Part shown: positions 11,229 through 22,155 of the stretch, one piece after another | How the letters are laid out: each line of letters begins with the position of its first letter | Numbering within the stretch: position 1 is the first letter of the stretch | Source: Omphiscola glabra | Lineage: Eukaryota; Mollusca; Gastropoda; Lymnaeidae | Direction: 5' to 3' | DNA length: 64,000 nt | Assembly (NCBI GenBank): GCA_964017045.1 | Contig: OZ024809.1 | Coordinates: forward strand, 31,331,354 to 31,395,353 | Program-made: the position numbers and the translations under genes | Notes under the pieces: generated by a model | Databases searched by the model: none | Seen by the model: only the letters and a program-made list of their open reading frames with translations | What the model was told of the DNA's origin: nothing

Positions 11229-11267
11229 TTTGTGATGATAGCCCTTAAAAGTTTGTGTTTGATTGTG

Positions 11268-11365
11268 GGTATGCACGTGTTTGTATGCATGTGTTTGTAT
11301 GCATGTGTTTGAATGCATGTGTTTGTATGCATGTGTTTGAATGCATGTGTTTGTATGTAACTATG
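11268..11365. repeat. 14 bp repeat, ~7 copies
   Basis: The unit is TGTATGCATGTGTT. It is mostly alternating purine-pyrimidine, a composition associated with Z-DNA formation. Confidence 0.9.
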
Positions 11366-12537
11366 TATGTGAGTTTATACAAGCGGGCCTGAAATTCTTC
11401 CTGCTATAGGGTTGACACATCATATGTGTGTTGCTAGTACAGCTGTCTAATTTAACCCGTGACGTCTAATGGGTACAATACGTCATGGCATTTTTGTGTG
11501 CTGATTTTAATTTTCAAAGTAGAGCAAAAACTCCACCTCTGCCACTTCGCCTCTGCCCTCAACTGTGTACTCCAAGACCTTGCACGCCGTTGTCCAATTA
11601 AACTTGTGTACGAGTAGAATTATGTACAAGTCCGTTTGTAGCAGGCGAACTCGCTAACCCTAGGGCATTGCCGCGATGTTAATGAAGTACTGATCAACAA
11701 AACAGAACACAACGGCTGACCGGTACTTTTGACGGTACTCTAAGAGAACAAGATTTTGAGAGCTGACCTTGGAGAGCGCAATAACAAAACTGAAGAGGAA
11801 GACATGATATAAGGGGGAGTGGGAGGTGGAGAGGGAAACAACGTTCGGGTTAGGGGCGGGGGGGGGGGGGGGCTGTAAAAAATGTAAGAATTTTCATCTT
11901 AAGATTTTCAAACTCCGTAACCCCACTTTTTAAAGCAAAAAACCCCTTCGATTCCGATTACAAAAGCCATTGCACTTGTATTGTTTCGTTACTGAGTGGG
12001 CGGAACTATTTCGTTAATGAGTGGGCGGAACTGTCTCTCGGCAACTGGAATGAACAACTTGATTACACTGATTTGTTACGACGAGTGGTTAATTTTGAAG
12101 CTTATGTTAATGAAAAATGTAGAATTTGATATGTGGGCTAGAGAAGTAAAGAGAAAGAAAAACAATTTCTTTGAAAATATTCGATTTAATTTATTTACAT
12201 AATTAAACAAAACAACAAAAAACAAACAAACAAAAAAACGTACATTCGTTTTAGACAGGGTGAACTTAACAGGGTTAATTGTAACGCCGAAGTTACATGT
12301 AGTATGTTGCTGTATAGTGTATAACTTCTTCTTGTGTCTGCTTTAATTACCAACACTCACTTGACATTACAATACTTAAATTGCACGAGGACAAAATTCA
12401 TGAATTCGCATCACGTTAAATTTATTGACTGACTATTCACACAACATATAAGTCTCCTGGCACTGAAGAAAACTTAATTGATATTGTCTTACTGCTTCAC
12501 ATACATAAATCACTCAGATCTGTTGGATACACAATAC
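11366..12537. other. Spacer with poly-G run
   Basis: Unique sequence with a G homopolymer at about 11857-11872 followed by an AT-rich tail. A plus-strand 68-codon frame at 11996-12202 includes a short GAGTGGGCGGAACT duplication and shows no protein signature. Confidence 0.5.
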
Positions 12538-12705
12538 GATGTTAGGAGAAGATCTGAGAATATAGTTCTTACGGTTGATAGGAGAAGATCTGAGAATATA
12601 GTTCCTATGGTTGATAGGAGAAGATCTGAGAATATAGTTCCTACGGTTGATAGGAGAAGATATGAGTACATAGTTCCTACGAGTGATAAGAGAAGATCTT
12701 AGAAT
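12538..12705. repeat. 36 bp minisatellite, ~5 copies
   Basis: The unit contains GATAGGAGAAGATCTGAGAA and TATAGTTCCTACGGTT. It keeps a frame open on both strands because 36 is divisible by 3. Confidence 0.9.
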
Positions 12706-14616
12706 TGAGTTCGCGCGACACCACAGGAAAGTTGTAACTGTAGCGATTGAAAACAAACTCGAGAGTGACCATGGAAATCATATTTGTTCGGGCGTGTCTT
12801 GTTAATCCAGCGGTGGGCTCTCGTCAGCTTATCCATAATACCAGCAAGTCAATATTTTGGTCGTTAACTGTGTAGTCTTAACTCCTCAACGGTTCCGCCA
12901 CGGCCATAAAAAGCCAGCCGAGATCGCCAACATATGTGGACTGCTTAGACTCAGTTCAGTGAAAAAGCAATCCATCATGGTTATTCTATTAGCGGAACAC
13001 AATTTCTTGGCGACGTATTAACTCCCTTGACCGAAGCACATGACCGGATGTACTCTGCAGACAGCCAAGGACTTGCAGAAATGTATTCAAACAAATCATT
13101 CAGGCGATGTCGTTGATTGCTCAGGCTGGCTGCACGGCTTGCACTTTACACATCTGCTGACGTATGGGATGATCGCTAGAGAAGGAACGTTGCTTTAATT
13201 AAATTTATGGTGTGCGATGGAGCAGTTTTAGCTCGACTGGAGCCAGCCTGCCTGATGTATTCACATCTTGATGCAGTACTCACCATCTTGGCAGTTCGTG
13301 TCAAATCAGCTGCGTAGAAAATCAACAATTGAATAGGATACGTTTAATACCTTTCTAAAAGTTGTTTTTAAAACACAATTCCATTGGTCACCATTTGGAC
13401 TTATGTTCCAGGTAACTTAGTTTCAACTCCTCGGTTCTTCTTGATTGAGTAAATCGTCAAGTTCCCACAACACGTTTTAATAGGTCATACTATTCCTAAT
13501 ATTACTGAATAACTCAAGTCCTTTTCCCTAATAACTATAACTTTAATAACCAATTATGAATACACGCTGGAACATCAATAAACACATGAATATATACTGA
13601 CATAGCGCAGCTCGCTATCAGACCATATATAAACACATATTACTTCCACAACGTTCCACTCAATACTGCCGCACGACTGCTACTTACGTCACAATACAGT
13701 CTAGACAATACGTCACAATTAACATAAAAATACGTCACTCAGTCAAGCGCGGGAAGAGCGTTCATTAACCAATGAAAACTCTCTAACACACACCGCGCGT
13801 AATAAACATGACATTCTCTCGCAACAATAACTAAAGAACTCACATACTCGACAATTAGCTTATCTTTAAATTAAGACATCAATCATAAGACATCTTTTTA
13901 GTAGAGATGTCTATGTTTACATCTACCTAAATGTATTCCCTTTCAATATCAAAAGAAAGCTTCCCTAACAGCATTCCCTTTCAACATCAAACATTAACTT
14001 CCCTAACCAACGGTATTCCCTTAAATTTCAAAATTCAGCTTTTTAATTATCAAATTTGCTTTACTTTGTTGTAATTAGTTAAATTATTAATTTACCGAAA
14101 GAAATAATCATTTACCGACCCCATTTAGACGAATCCAATCCCCTCGCGGTCAATAATGCGCTTGACAAGGATCCCTGTCCTACTGTGTACGTTGACAGTA
14201 TAAGTGAAAAAGGCTTACACTACCAGACACTTCCTCTTATGTGAGCATGTTGGTAAGCGCCGGCCCAGCTCTAAAAGGGCCGCCAGTATTTCTTTCTCTC
14301 TCCTTTACGTAGAGATACTTGATCAAATGGAATTTTCGGGTTTCCTTTACGGCAAAGTTCGGTAATGGCTTCAATGTTGCTTTTTTTTTTCGTTTAAAAC
14401 CTCGGAGTCTTTGCCTTTGATATGTACTTTGTTTTGGCCCCAGCCAATGTCTTTTTATCTCAGTTTTAGTATAGAAATTAAGGAACTGTCGGGATTACAT
14501 AGCAGTCGATGAACTTTTTTAGCGGATTTAATACATTTCCGGATGATTTGTTGTAGAACATTTGTATTTTTATTTGATATTTTGTTCAGCAGCAAATAAT
14601 TTTGATGATTAACGCT
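12706..14616. other. Longest mixed spacer on the left side
   Basis: About 1.9 kb of non-repetitive DNA. On the minus strand a 26-base segment at 13284-13309 lies between an acceptor-like TTTTCTACGCAG and a donor-like GTGAGTACT, with its last codon ATG. No open frame or further exon supports it. Several TACGTCAC half-CRE sites lie in 13685-13740. Confidence 0.45.
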
Positions 14617-15078
14617 TCCAACACAACTACTGTGTCACCGCCCAACACAACTAATGTGTGACCGTCCAACACAACTACTGTGTGACCGTCCAACACAGCT
14701 ACTGTGTGACCGTCCAAAACAACTACTGTGTCACCGTCCAACACAACTACTGTGTGACCGTCCAACACAACTACTGTGTGACCGTCCAACAAAACTACTG
14801 TGTGACCGTCCAACACAACTACTGTGTGACCGCCCAACACAACTACTGTGTGAACATCCCACACAACTACTGTGTGACCGTCCAACACAACTACTGTGTG
14901 ACCGTCCAACACAACTACTGTGTGACCGTCCAACACAACTACTGTGTGACCGTCCAACACAACTCATGTGTCCTGTCCACCACTACTAATGTGTCACCTT
15001 TCACCACTACTAACGTGTCACCTTTCACCACTACTAATGTGTCACTGTCCATCACTACTAATGTGTCATCCGCATATT
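14617..15078. repeat. 24 bp minisatellite, two subfamilies
   Basis: The left part (to about 14970) has the unit CCAACACAACTACTGTGTGA plus CCGT. The right part has CACCACTACTAATGTGTCAC plus CTTT. The period stays 24 across the switch, so the two are related subfamilies occupying separate halves. Open frames on both strands are by-products. Confidence 0.95.
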
Positions 15079-15437
15079 AAACTCCATAATTCTTCCAAAA
15101 GCCATAAACGTTTTATATAGCCCAGTAGCTGGGATTAAGACAAAACTATTTTGAACTCGGCCCCCTTAAATTAGCGAGTCCTCCGTTCTTTATAAGATCT
15201 GACATAAGCACAGAGCCAGACTAACAAGGTAACGAGAAACACGGAGGTCTACTTTTGGACGAACCAGTGTCCGGCCGACTGGACACGGACTGGACGTAAA
15301 CTGGACACAGGTCATTTTTAAACAAAAAAAAGGAGATGATATGTCTGCGGTACTTCTTTTATTGAGAACTTTAAAACAATATATATACATTTTTATATCT
15401 GAACCTAACATGATTAATGGATCCAAATAATTTAGAA
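15079..15437. other. Spacer, no gene seen
   Basis: Unique DNA containing an ACTGGACACGGACTGGACGT duplication near 15270-15310. No gene seen. Confidence 0.5.
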
Positions 15438-15621
15438 CAGGGGTTCTCAACCTTCCTAATGCCGCGACCCTTTAATAGAGTCCCTCACACTGTGGCGAAC
15501 CAAAACCACAAAATTATTTTCGTTGCTACTTCATAACTGTTAGTATATGTGTTTTCCGATAGTCTTAGGCGATCCCTGGGAATGGGTCATTCGACCCCCA
15601 AAGGGGTTGCCACCCACAGTG
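15438..15621 (+). mobile_element. SPIN-like hAT MITE, right end lost
   Basis: Starts CAGGGGTTCTCAACCTTCCT and continues with CCGCGACCCTTTAAT, AAATTATTTTCGTTGCTACT, TGTGTTTTCCGATAGTCTTA and TTCGACCCCCAAAGGGG. I recognise this order from the SPIN/URR1-type non-autonomous hAT elements of tetrapods. The right terminus fades after CACCCACAGTG, so no target duplication can be shown. An inverted relative lies at 17392-17588. The family assignment rests on memory of the consensus. Confidence 0.75.
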
Positions 15622-15976
15622 TCGTAGATCAACATAAGAGCTGGTGTTACTTGAAAATAAATGAATGGATATAATAATAAATTACATATTGCATCCATCA
15701 TCAAATTTGATAATTCATTTCCTATGGGATGCACTAAGAAGACATAACAACTAGATGCGTAACCAGGGCTTGTTTCACCTGGTGCGCTAAACTCTTGGAG
15801 TCCCTCCCCTTAATAGAACTTTCCCCCTACCTCCACCCGCACCATGTAATTCTTAGCCAGATCATACAAAAGCTTTTTTTATTTGGATTTAAATTACGCC
15901 CCACAGCGGAAAAGACACACAACTTTTTATTGAGACATTATTGTTAACTGTTAAAACTTTCCTTGGCTGGTCTTCT
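15622..15976. other. Spacer, no gene seen
   Basis: AT-rich unique sequence. A ATGCGTAACCAGGGCTTG segment near 15755 loosely resembles hAT ends but has no partner. Confidence 0.45.
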
Positions 15977-16180
15977 GTCAATGACGTCATTAAACCCGTC
16001 ACTGACTTCCCCAAATCTGTCAATGACTTCATCAAAGCTGTCAATGACTTCATCAAAGCTGTCAATGACTTCATCAAAGCTGTCAATGACTTCATCACAG
16101 CTGTCAATGACATCATCAAAGCTGTCGATGACTTTATCACAGCTGCTAATGACTTCATTAAATCTGTAAATGACGTCATC
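15977..16180. repeat. 21 bp minisatellite with CRE-like sites
   Basis: The unit is GTCAATGACTTCATCAAAGC plus T, about 10 copies. Two copies, one near each end, read TGACGTCA, the CREB/ATF palindrome. Central copies read TGACTTCA. All frames on both strands are open by periodicity. Confidence 0.9.
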
Positions 16181-16240
16181 ATGGTGACCTTTCTGTGTCG
16201 GGGGTAGGGCGGAATTTCTTATGGTAGGTGGGTGGGGGGT

Positions 16241-16408
16241 GTCAAATTTCTTTTTGAACGCACTATTTTGTTTTACAATATAGTATAGTGCGTTCAAAAA
16301 AACATTTGACCAAAATTTTAACGTCTGAACTGAAAAAAAGTTTCGACCAAATTACCGTCGATCAGTTTTCTGTCGACGAAATTTCTTTCGATCAAATTTC
16401 CGGATACG
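16241..16408 (-). mobile_element. Foldback MITE copy 2, left-truncated
   Basis: Retains the palindromic centre (TTTTGTTTTACAATATAG) and the complete right arm ending CGATCAAATTTCCGGATACG. The left arm is missing beyond GTCAAATTTC, where a G-rich stretch begins. The terminal ATACG type puts this copy in the opposite orientation to copies 1 and 4. No target duplication can be assessed. Confidence 0.85.
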
Positions 16409-16547
16409 CAAATAGATCTGTGTCCTTAATAGAATCAGTACCCATAGATCTATCAATTGATGTTTCGTTTGTCCTATTATATCGATCACATTGAAACAGA
16501 CAAATTAGATTTAAAGTTGTATCCATTAGAAAACAAACATCTCCCAT

Positions 16548-16738
16548 AAACATTCCTCATAAAAATTCCTCATAAAAATTTCTCATAAACATTCCTTATA
16601 AACATTTCTCATAAACATTACTTATAAACATTTCTCATAAACATTACTTATAAACATTTCTCATAAACATTCCTCTTAAACATGTCTCATAAATATTCCT
16701 CAGAAACTTTTCTCATAAACATTCATCATGAACATTTT
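16548..16738. repeat. 13 bp minisatellite, ~14 copies
   Basis: The unit is ATTTCTCATAAAC, with ATTCCTCATAAAA and ATTACTTATAAAC variants. Variants partly alternate. Confidence 0.9.
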
Positions 16739-17391
16739 TTTTTATTCCTATACATTTAAAAAAATAAAAATATTATTATTAACTTTCCGTATTTTAAACA
16801 TGTCAATTTTGTCTACGACAAGCAGACGGCTCATAATCTTTGTACTTTATCGCCGATGTTAGCACTCTGAAGAAAGTGGCCCATTTTTAGAAAGGACGAA
16901 CTCGGTTCGAAAGTGTGATTTCTCACTGACAGAGAGCAGTTGACATGTTGACAGAAAACTCATTAAATTTAGAACAGATATCGTGGACTTGTATAATGGG
17001 GGTCAAGTGACCCTTAACGTATTTCTATATTTAGAACACAAAAATTGTCCTTAGCTTTACAAGGTTAACCTGTGTAGGGTAAGTTGAGTTCTGACTTTTC
17101 AATCCGGGTACACAGGAAGCCATTTTGAAACCTATTCTTTGGGTGCACTCGGTATACGTTTGTGTGAATTTTTCGTTCAGAGCAATACTTTCTTTCTCTC
17201 GGGATACTATTCCATTTCTACGGGGCATAATGGAAGCTGATTGAGAAACCTTTTCTTTGACTATGCAAATAAGTATACAAGAAGAAATTTTAGAGTATTA
17301 ACCAAAAACATGATTTGGATTGAAACATGTTTTAATCTGAAAATTAAAAAATAAATAAATTAGATCACAGCAGGCAAACAACGATTGAGAG
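16739..17391. other. Spacer, no gene seen
   Basis: AT-rich unique DNA between a minisatellite and the second SPIN-like copy. No coding or structural signal. Confidence 0.5.
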
Positions 17392-17588
17392 CAGTGGTTC
17401 TCAAACTGTGGGTGGTGACACTTTTGGGGTTTGAACGACCCTTTTACTGGGGTCGCCTAAGATCATCGGAAAACACATATACTCTACAGCTATGAAGTAC
17501 CAATGAAAATAATTTTATGGCTGGGGGTCATCCCAACACGTGGAATTGCATTAAAGGGTCGCGGCAGTAGGAAGGTTGAGAACCTCTG
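17392..17588 (-). mobile_element. SPIN-like hAT MITE, both ends present
   Basis: Begins CAGTGGTTCTCAAACTGTGG and ends GGAAGGTTGAGAACCTCTG, so both inverted ends are visible over 197 bp. Internal blocks GACCCTTTTACTGGGGTCGC, ATCATCGGAAAACACATATA and ATGAAAATAATTTTATGG are the reverse of those in the 15438 copy. Flanking 8-mers (ATTGAGAG and CTTTATAA) do not match, so the insertion is old or rearranged. No transposase. Confidence 0.8.
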
Positions 17589-17706
17589 CTTTATAATAAA
17601 TGTTTTGAGAAATGTCGATAAATAACTTCGTTTGCGTTTATTCTCCCATGAGCTTAGTAGATCAAAAGAGCTTAGTAGATCAAAAGCGCTTACAATAACA
17701 ATTAAC

Positions 17707-17910
17707 ATGGAGCTTAGAAAACTCTTGACTCTAATCTTGTGCTTGATTGTTGCCTGGACGAAAGGAAGCAGACTTTCAAAAGAAGAGAAGAAACTACAGA
17801 CAAAGTCTGATTTCTTGTTGAATGCAAGTGGGATTAGGAGTTTTAATTCATTTCATTTCTGTGGCTTAAAAATAAGGACCAGAGAGTTTATTGAAAAATT
17901 CAGAGCTTGA
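17707..17910 (+). CDS. Candidate small secreted peptide, 67 aa
   Basis: Not a family I recognise. The start at 17707 is chosen because AACATGG matches a strong Kozak context and gives a signal-peptide-like N-terminus: basic MELRK, a hydrophobic core LLTLILCLIVAW (residues 6-17), then TKGSRLS. The rest is basic and lysine-rich (SKEEKKLQTK), with one N-glycosylation-type site NAS and one cysteine in FHFCG. A frame extends upstream through two copies of GAGCTTAGTAGATCAAAAG but would bury the signal. No TATA box, intron boundary or poly(A) site is convincing. It could be a first coding exon or a chance frame. Confidence 0.35.
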   Translation: MELRKLLTLILCLIVAWTKGSRLSKEEKKLQTKSDFLLNASGIRSFNSFHFCGLKIRTREFIEKFRA

Positions 17911-18017
17911 ATAATAATTGACCGAATTCCAGAATCGCGTCTGTTAACTTAGAGGACACATTATGGGGGTTTATTCCACTGAGGTAATAGCGTCGCAGCT
18001 ATGTTATGGACACGGAC

Positions 18018-18424
18018 GGCTGACCTGACTGATATCTGATCGGTGACGAATGCAATGACTGATATCTGGACGGTGATGGATAAAATGACTGATATCTGAG
18101 CGGTGACGAATGCAATGACTGATATCTGGACGGTGATGGATAAAATGACTGATATCTGGACTGTGATGATTAAAATGACTGATATCTGGATGGTGATGGA
18201 TAAAATGACTGATATCTGGACTGTGATATATAAAATGACTGATATCTGGACTGTGATCGTTAAATGACTGATATCTGGATGGTGATGGAGAAAATGAAGG
18301 ATATCTGGACGGTGGTGGATAAAATGACTGATATCTGAACGGTGATGGATAAATGACTGATATCTGGACTGTAATGGATAAAATGACTGATACATGGAAG
18401 GTGGTGGATAAAATGACTGATATG
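18018..18424. repeat. 30 bp minisatellite, ~13 copies
   Basis: The unit contains ACTGATATCTGGACGGTGAT plus GGATAAAATG. Several units differ by 1-bp indels, so frames break. Confidence 0.9.
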
Positions 18425-18956
18425 TTCTATAACGGGAAGATTTTTATGTTATTTTTTGAAAATATTTTAAAATCTTTTTTTTTTTTACCTTTCGGATATG
18501 GAAAAATGCTTGCTTACTTTACAAGTAGAATATCGCGTGTATTTATTAATTTTTTGAGAATCCCTGGAAAACCAAGTGTGCGTGGCGGGTAATATCGGTG
18601 GATTATTGCACTGCGCATGGCCGTCCTTTATCACTTCAGCCACGTTAGCAAGGGCTTTTTAAACTGGAGTTGACGTGCAGACTTCTGATGGATCCATGGC
18701 AACATTTAGATTGCAGTTAAAAAAACGCGTGTTCTATAAAGCAGTTCGGTTTATATCCAGGCTCGCACCGGATGTTGCACCGCTGCAACTTTACGAATCG
18801 GTGATTCGGTGTTTCAAAGCTCGTCGTAACAATCATCTGCTGACAAAGATTGACAGTCTTGGCTGTCAACTTCCATAAAAGTTATTATGGACTTAAAGCT
18901 TCACTTGTTAGATTGTTGGAGGTTGGTTTATGAGTCACGTTAAGGTGGCAACTTGC
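18425..18956. other. Spacer, no gene seen
   Basis: Unique DNA. A 67-codon plus-strand frame at 18675-18878 (VFYKAVRFISRL, LQLYESVIRCFKARR) is basic and not low-complexity, but has no domain I recognise and no splice support. It is left uncalled. Confidence 0.45.
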
Positions 18957-19090
18957 TGATAATGCTGAAAACTGGGGATAAACTGGGGGACAACTGGGTG
19001 ACAGCTGCATGACAAATGGGTGACAAACAGGTGATAACATATTTGACAATTTGTTGAGAACTTGGTGACTATTGGATGATAAATGGGTTA
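18957..19090. repeat. Degenerate ~12 bp repeat
   Basis: Loose copies of AACTGGGTGACA with variable spacing, probably an old decayed array. Confidence 0.5.
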
Positions 19091-19160
19091 TCGTTTTTCT
19101 TTGAATTTAAGCTAAATAAAGGATTTTTAGAATATATTATAAATGAAAGGGTTTCAAAAC

Positions 19161-19690
19161 CCTTTATCAGCCTCACTCACCTCTCTATGGTATCTAGGAT
19201 TCTTCCCTTTAGAAACCTCACTCACCTCTCTATGGTATCTAGGATTCTTCCCTTTATCAGCCTCACTCACCTCTCTATGGTATCTAGGATTCTTCCCTTT
19301 ATCAGCCTCACTCACCTCTCTATGGTATCTAGGATTCTTCCCTTTATCAGACTAACTCACCTCTCTATGGTATCTAGGATTCTTCCCTTTATCAGCCTCA
19401 CTCACCTCTCTATGGTATCTAGGATTCTTCCCTTTATCAGCCTCACTCACCTCTCTATGGTATCTAGGATTCTTCCCTTTAGAAACCTCACTCACCTCTC
19501 GATGGTATTTAGGATTCTTCCCTTAAGAAACCTCACTCACCTCTCTATGGTATCTAGGATTCTTCCCTTTTAGAAACCTCACTCACCTCTCGATTGTATT
19601 TAGGATTCTTCACTTTATCAGCCTCACTCACCTTTCTATAATATCTAGCATTTTTCCCTTTAGCAGCCTCACTCAACTCTCTACAATGTA
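19161..19690. repeat. 45 bp minisatellite, ~12 copies
   Basis: The unit contains CCTCACTCACCTCTCTATGG and TATCTAGGATTCTTCCCTTT. Two tail variants, ATCAG and AGAAA, occur. Copies from about 19580 rightwards are more diverged. The 45-bp period leaves a 165-codon frame open, which is an artefact. Confidence 0.95.
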
Positions 19691-19734
19691 TCCAAAAACC
19701 TCTTAGCTCCCTTAAACAATTAGTCTGTTCCCCT

Positions 19735-20015
19735 TCTCTTTCCCGACACCCCCAGTTCCCCTAAACCATTTACAAATCTGCTTCTAATCTCTATCTTGAC
19801 ACCCCCATTACCCCAAAACTATTTACCAGTCTGCTTCTACTCTCTATCTTGCCACCCCCATTACCCCTAAACCATTTATCAGTCTGCTTCTACTATTGAT
19901 CTTGACACCCCCAGCACCCCTAAACTATTTACCAGTGTGCTTCTACTCTCTATCTTGATACCCCCAGCCCTCCCCCTAAACCATTTACTGGTCTGCCTCT
20001 ACTCCCGATCCCAAC
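19735..20015. repeat. 53 bp minisatellite, ~5 copies
   Basis: The unit includes ACCATTTACCAGTCTGCTTC and TACTCTCTATCTTGACACCC. It follows the 45-bp array after about 45 bp and is more diverged. Confidence 0.85.
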
Positions 20016-20283
20016 ACCCTCGAATTTATCCAGCCAACAGGCGCCAATGTCTTGACCTCTATCATCTCCAGACATATTTTCTCTACCATCGATCCCACAC
20101 TTGTCTTTACATGTTCCCAACTCAATATTTGTATCTCCTACAATAAATACAAGAGTCAAGACATGCCATAATACAAAAATGCTATACCGAAATCCATTGT
20201 CCCAATAGCTCCATGCACATTTCAGTGTGTGAATAGCATTACTTTAGTAAAGAAATGTCAGTTTTAATTAGAGCACGATTTCA

Positions 20284-20595
20284 TGTCATCTTCGGACTAG
20301 CATGACGTCATCTTCAGCCTAACATGACGTCATCTTCGGACTAACATGACGTCATTTTCGGCCTAACATGACGTCATCTTCAGCCTAACATAACGTCATC
20401 TTCGGCCTAACATGACGTCATTTTCGGCCTAACAAGACGTCATCTTCGGCCTAACACGACATCATCTTCGGCCTAACATGACGTCATCTTCGGCTTAACC
20501 TTACGACATCTTCGGCCTAATATGACGTCATCTTCGGCCTAACCTTACGTCATCTTCGGCCTAACATGACGTCATCTTCGACCTAACAAGACGTC
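20284..20595. repeat. 22 bp minisatellite with ~8 CRE palindromes
   Basis: The unit is TCGGCCTAACATGACGTCAT plus CT, 14 copies. About eight copies keep the exact CREB/ATF core TGACGTCA. The rest carry single changes such as AGACGTCA or TTACGTCA. Known factor-site matching supports possible binding, but function is inferred only. Confidence 0.95.
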
Positions 20596-20963
20596 TAGTT
20601 TCTTCTGGATTCTTAAAAGGATTCTCGTTGTATGGAGCTAAAAAGATTTTTTTTAAAAATATATCAGGCTGAATACACATATTTATACTGGCCTTTATCT
20701 CGGGGATCTGTTTTGAAGGGACTTAAACGATTTCAATGTATTCCTACGCCGACAAAATTTGAAGTGTCCAAGAAAGTAGCGCATGTTTAAAATAAAAATT
20801 AAATGTAGAATTTCAGCAGTGTCTAAGTTAGTTACAATTCCTAACGGAACAGTATTTCTAAAAACAGAAACAAATGTCTAACAATAATAACTGGCATGTC
20901 AACGAGAATGGGCTTTAGTAGTTTCTCATGTGTCTTAGTTGGCAGTAGTTCTTATAAGGGGCA
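20596..20963. other. Spacer, no gene seen
   Basis: AT-rich unique DNA with no coding signal. Confidence 0.55.
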
Positions 20964-21140
20964 TATTTCAAACTGGGCACTGTTTCATTAGTGGGCAGCA
21001 GTTTGATAACTTGGCACTGTTTCAAAATTCGGCACTGTTTCAGAAGAGGGCACTGTTTCAGATGTGTGCAGCAAATTAATAATAGGACACTGTTTAGTTA
21101 GTGGGCACTGTTTCGTAAGTGGGCACTGTTTCAGAGGGGC
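20964..21140. repeat. Degenerate ~20 bp repeat, ~8 copies
   Basis: Copies of GTGGGCACTGTTTCAGAAG with indels, so spacing ranges from about 18 to 24 bp. Confidence 0.75.
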
Positions 21141-21446
21141 ATCATTGTTACATTCCAACAAATCAACACAGCCATGGTTATCTAAACAATTTGTTTGAAA
21201 AACTGTCCCATTGACAAACACGCCATCATACAAAAGTCTGTTTTCTCCTGCATGTCTACATCAGATAAACGATGCCCCATTCATTTTCTGGGACCCGCTA
21301 ACACTAACTAGTCACGTGTCTTGGAAAGAGGATCCACCTGGCCTGCAGAGATTGGACATAACATTTAATGTGGTCTTAAAAGCCTGCTGTTTAACGTTGT
21401 GTGGCTGGAAGAATAAATGCCATAAAACACCAAACAACATATCTGT
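21141..21446. other. Spacer, no gene seen
   Basis: Unique mixed sequence. The plus-strand frame 21211-21450 lacks any recognisable motif. Confidence 0.45.
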
Positions 21447-21880
21447 ATAAAGCATTTTGTATAAAGCATGTCTTATAAAGCATGTTGTATAAAGCATGAC
21501 GCATACATCATGTATAAAGCATGACGTATAAAGCATGTTGTATAAAGCATGTTGTATAAAGCATGTTGTATAAAGCATGTTGTATAAATCATGTTGTATA
21601 AAGCATGTTGTATAAAGCATGTCTTATAAAGCATGTTGTATAAAGCATCACGCATAAATCATGTATAAAGCATGACGTATAAAGCATGACGTATAAAACA
21701 TGACGTATAAAGCATGTTGTATAAAGCATGACGTATAAAACATGACGTATAAAGCATGACGTATAAAGCATGACGTATAAAGCATGACGTATAAAGCATG
21801 ACGTATAACGCATGTTGTATAAAGCATGACGTATAACGCATGTTGTATAAAGCATGACGTATAAAGCATGCATAAAGCAC
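21447..21880. repeat. 14 bp minisatellite with TATAAA in each unit
   Basis: About 31 copies of GTATAAAGCATGAC or GTATAAAGCATGTT. The two tails are intermixed: the TT type dominates the left and the GAC type the right. Each unit contains TATAAA. Minus-strand frames are by-products of the repeat. Confidence 0.95.
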
Positions 21881-21967
21881 GTCGAGCCATCAGAAGAAAA
21901 ACTTCAGACAACGGTAAAAACAGGTTGTATGATCTTTCCATGAGAAAATTTATTCTATATTGGAGAT

Positions 21968-22155
21968 AAAACATGTACTTATGCATTTTATGTCTTAGAG
22001 ATAGATCAGGCACTAATATATTGCATGACTTCGCGATACATGTATTAATGTATTGCATGACTTAGAGGTAAGTGTACTAATGAAATGCATGACTTAGAGG
22101 TAAGTGTACTAATGTATTTCATGATATAGAGATAGATCATGTACTGATGTATTTC
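21968..22155. repeat. 32 bp repeat, ~5-6 copies
   Basis: The core ATTGCATGACTTAGAGGTAA recurs at a 32-bp spacing (anchor bases near 22020, 22052, 22084 and 22116). The left copies are diverged. Confidence 0.75.

Noticed and set aside
13284..13309. A minus-strand 26-bp micro-exon ending in ATG between TTTTCTACGCAG and GTGAGTACT.
   Set aside because: Both splice signals look good, but no adjoining exon or open frame was found on the minus strand, so it is noted only in the spacer entry.
16905..16925. GGTTCGAAAGT resembling a tRNA B box.
   Set aside because: There is no A box at the proper distance and no cloverleaf pairing around it.
18675..18878. A 67-codon frame that looks compositionally protein-like.
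   Set aside because: No domain, homologue I recognise, signal peptide or splice boundary. Kept as spacer.
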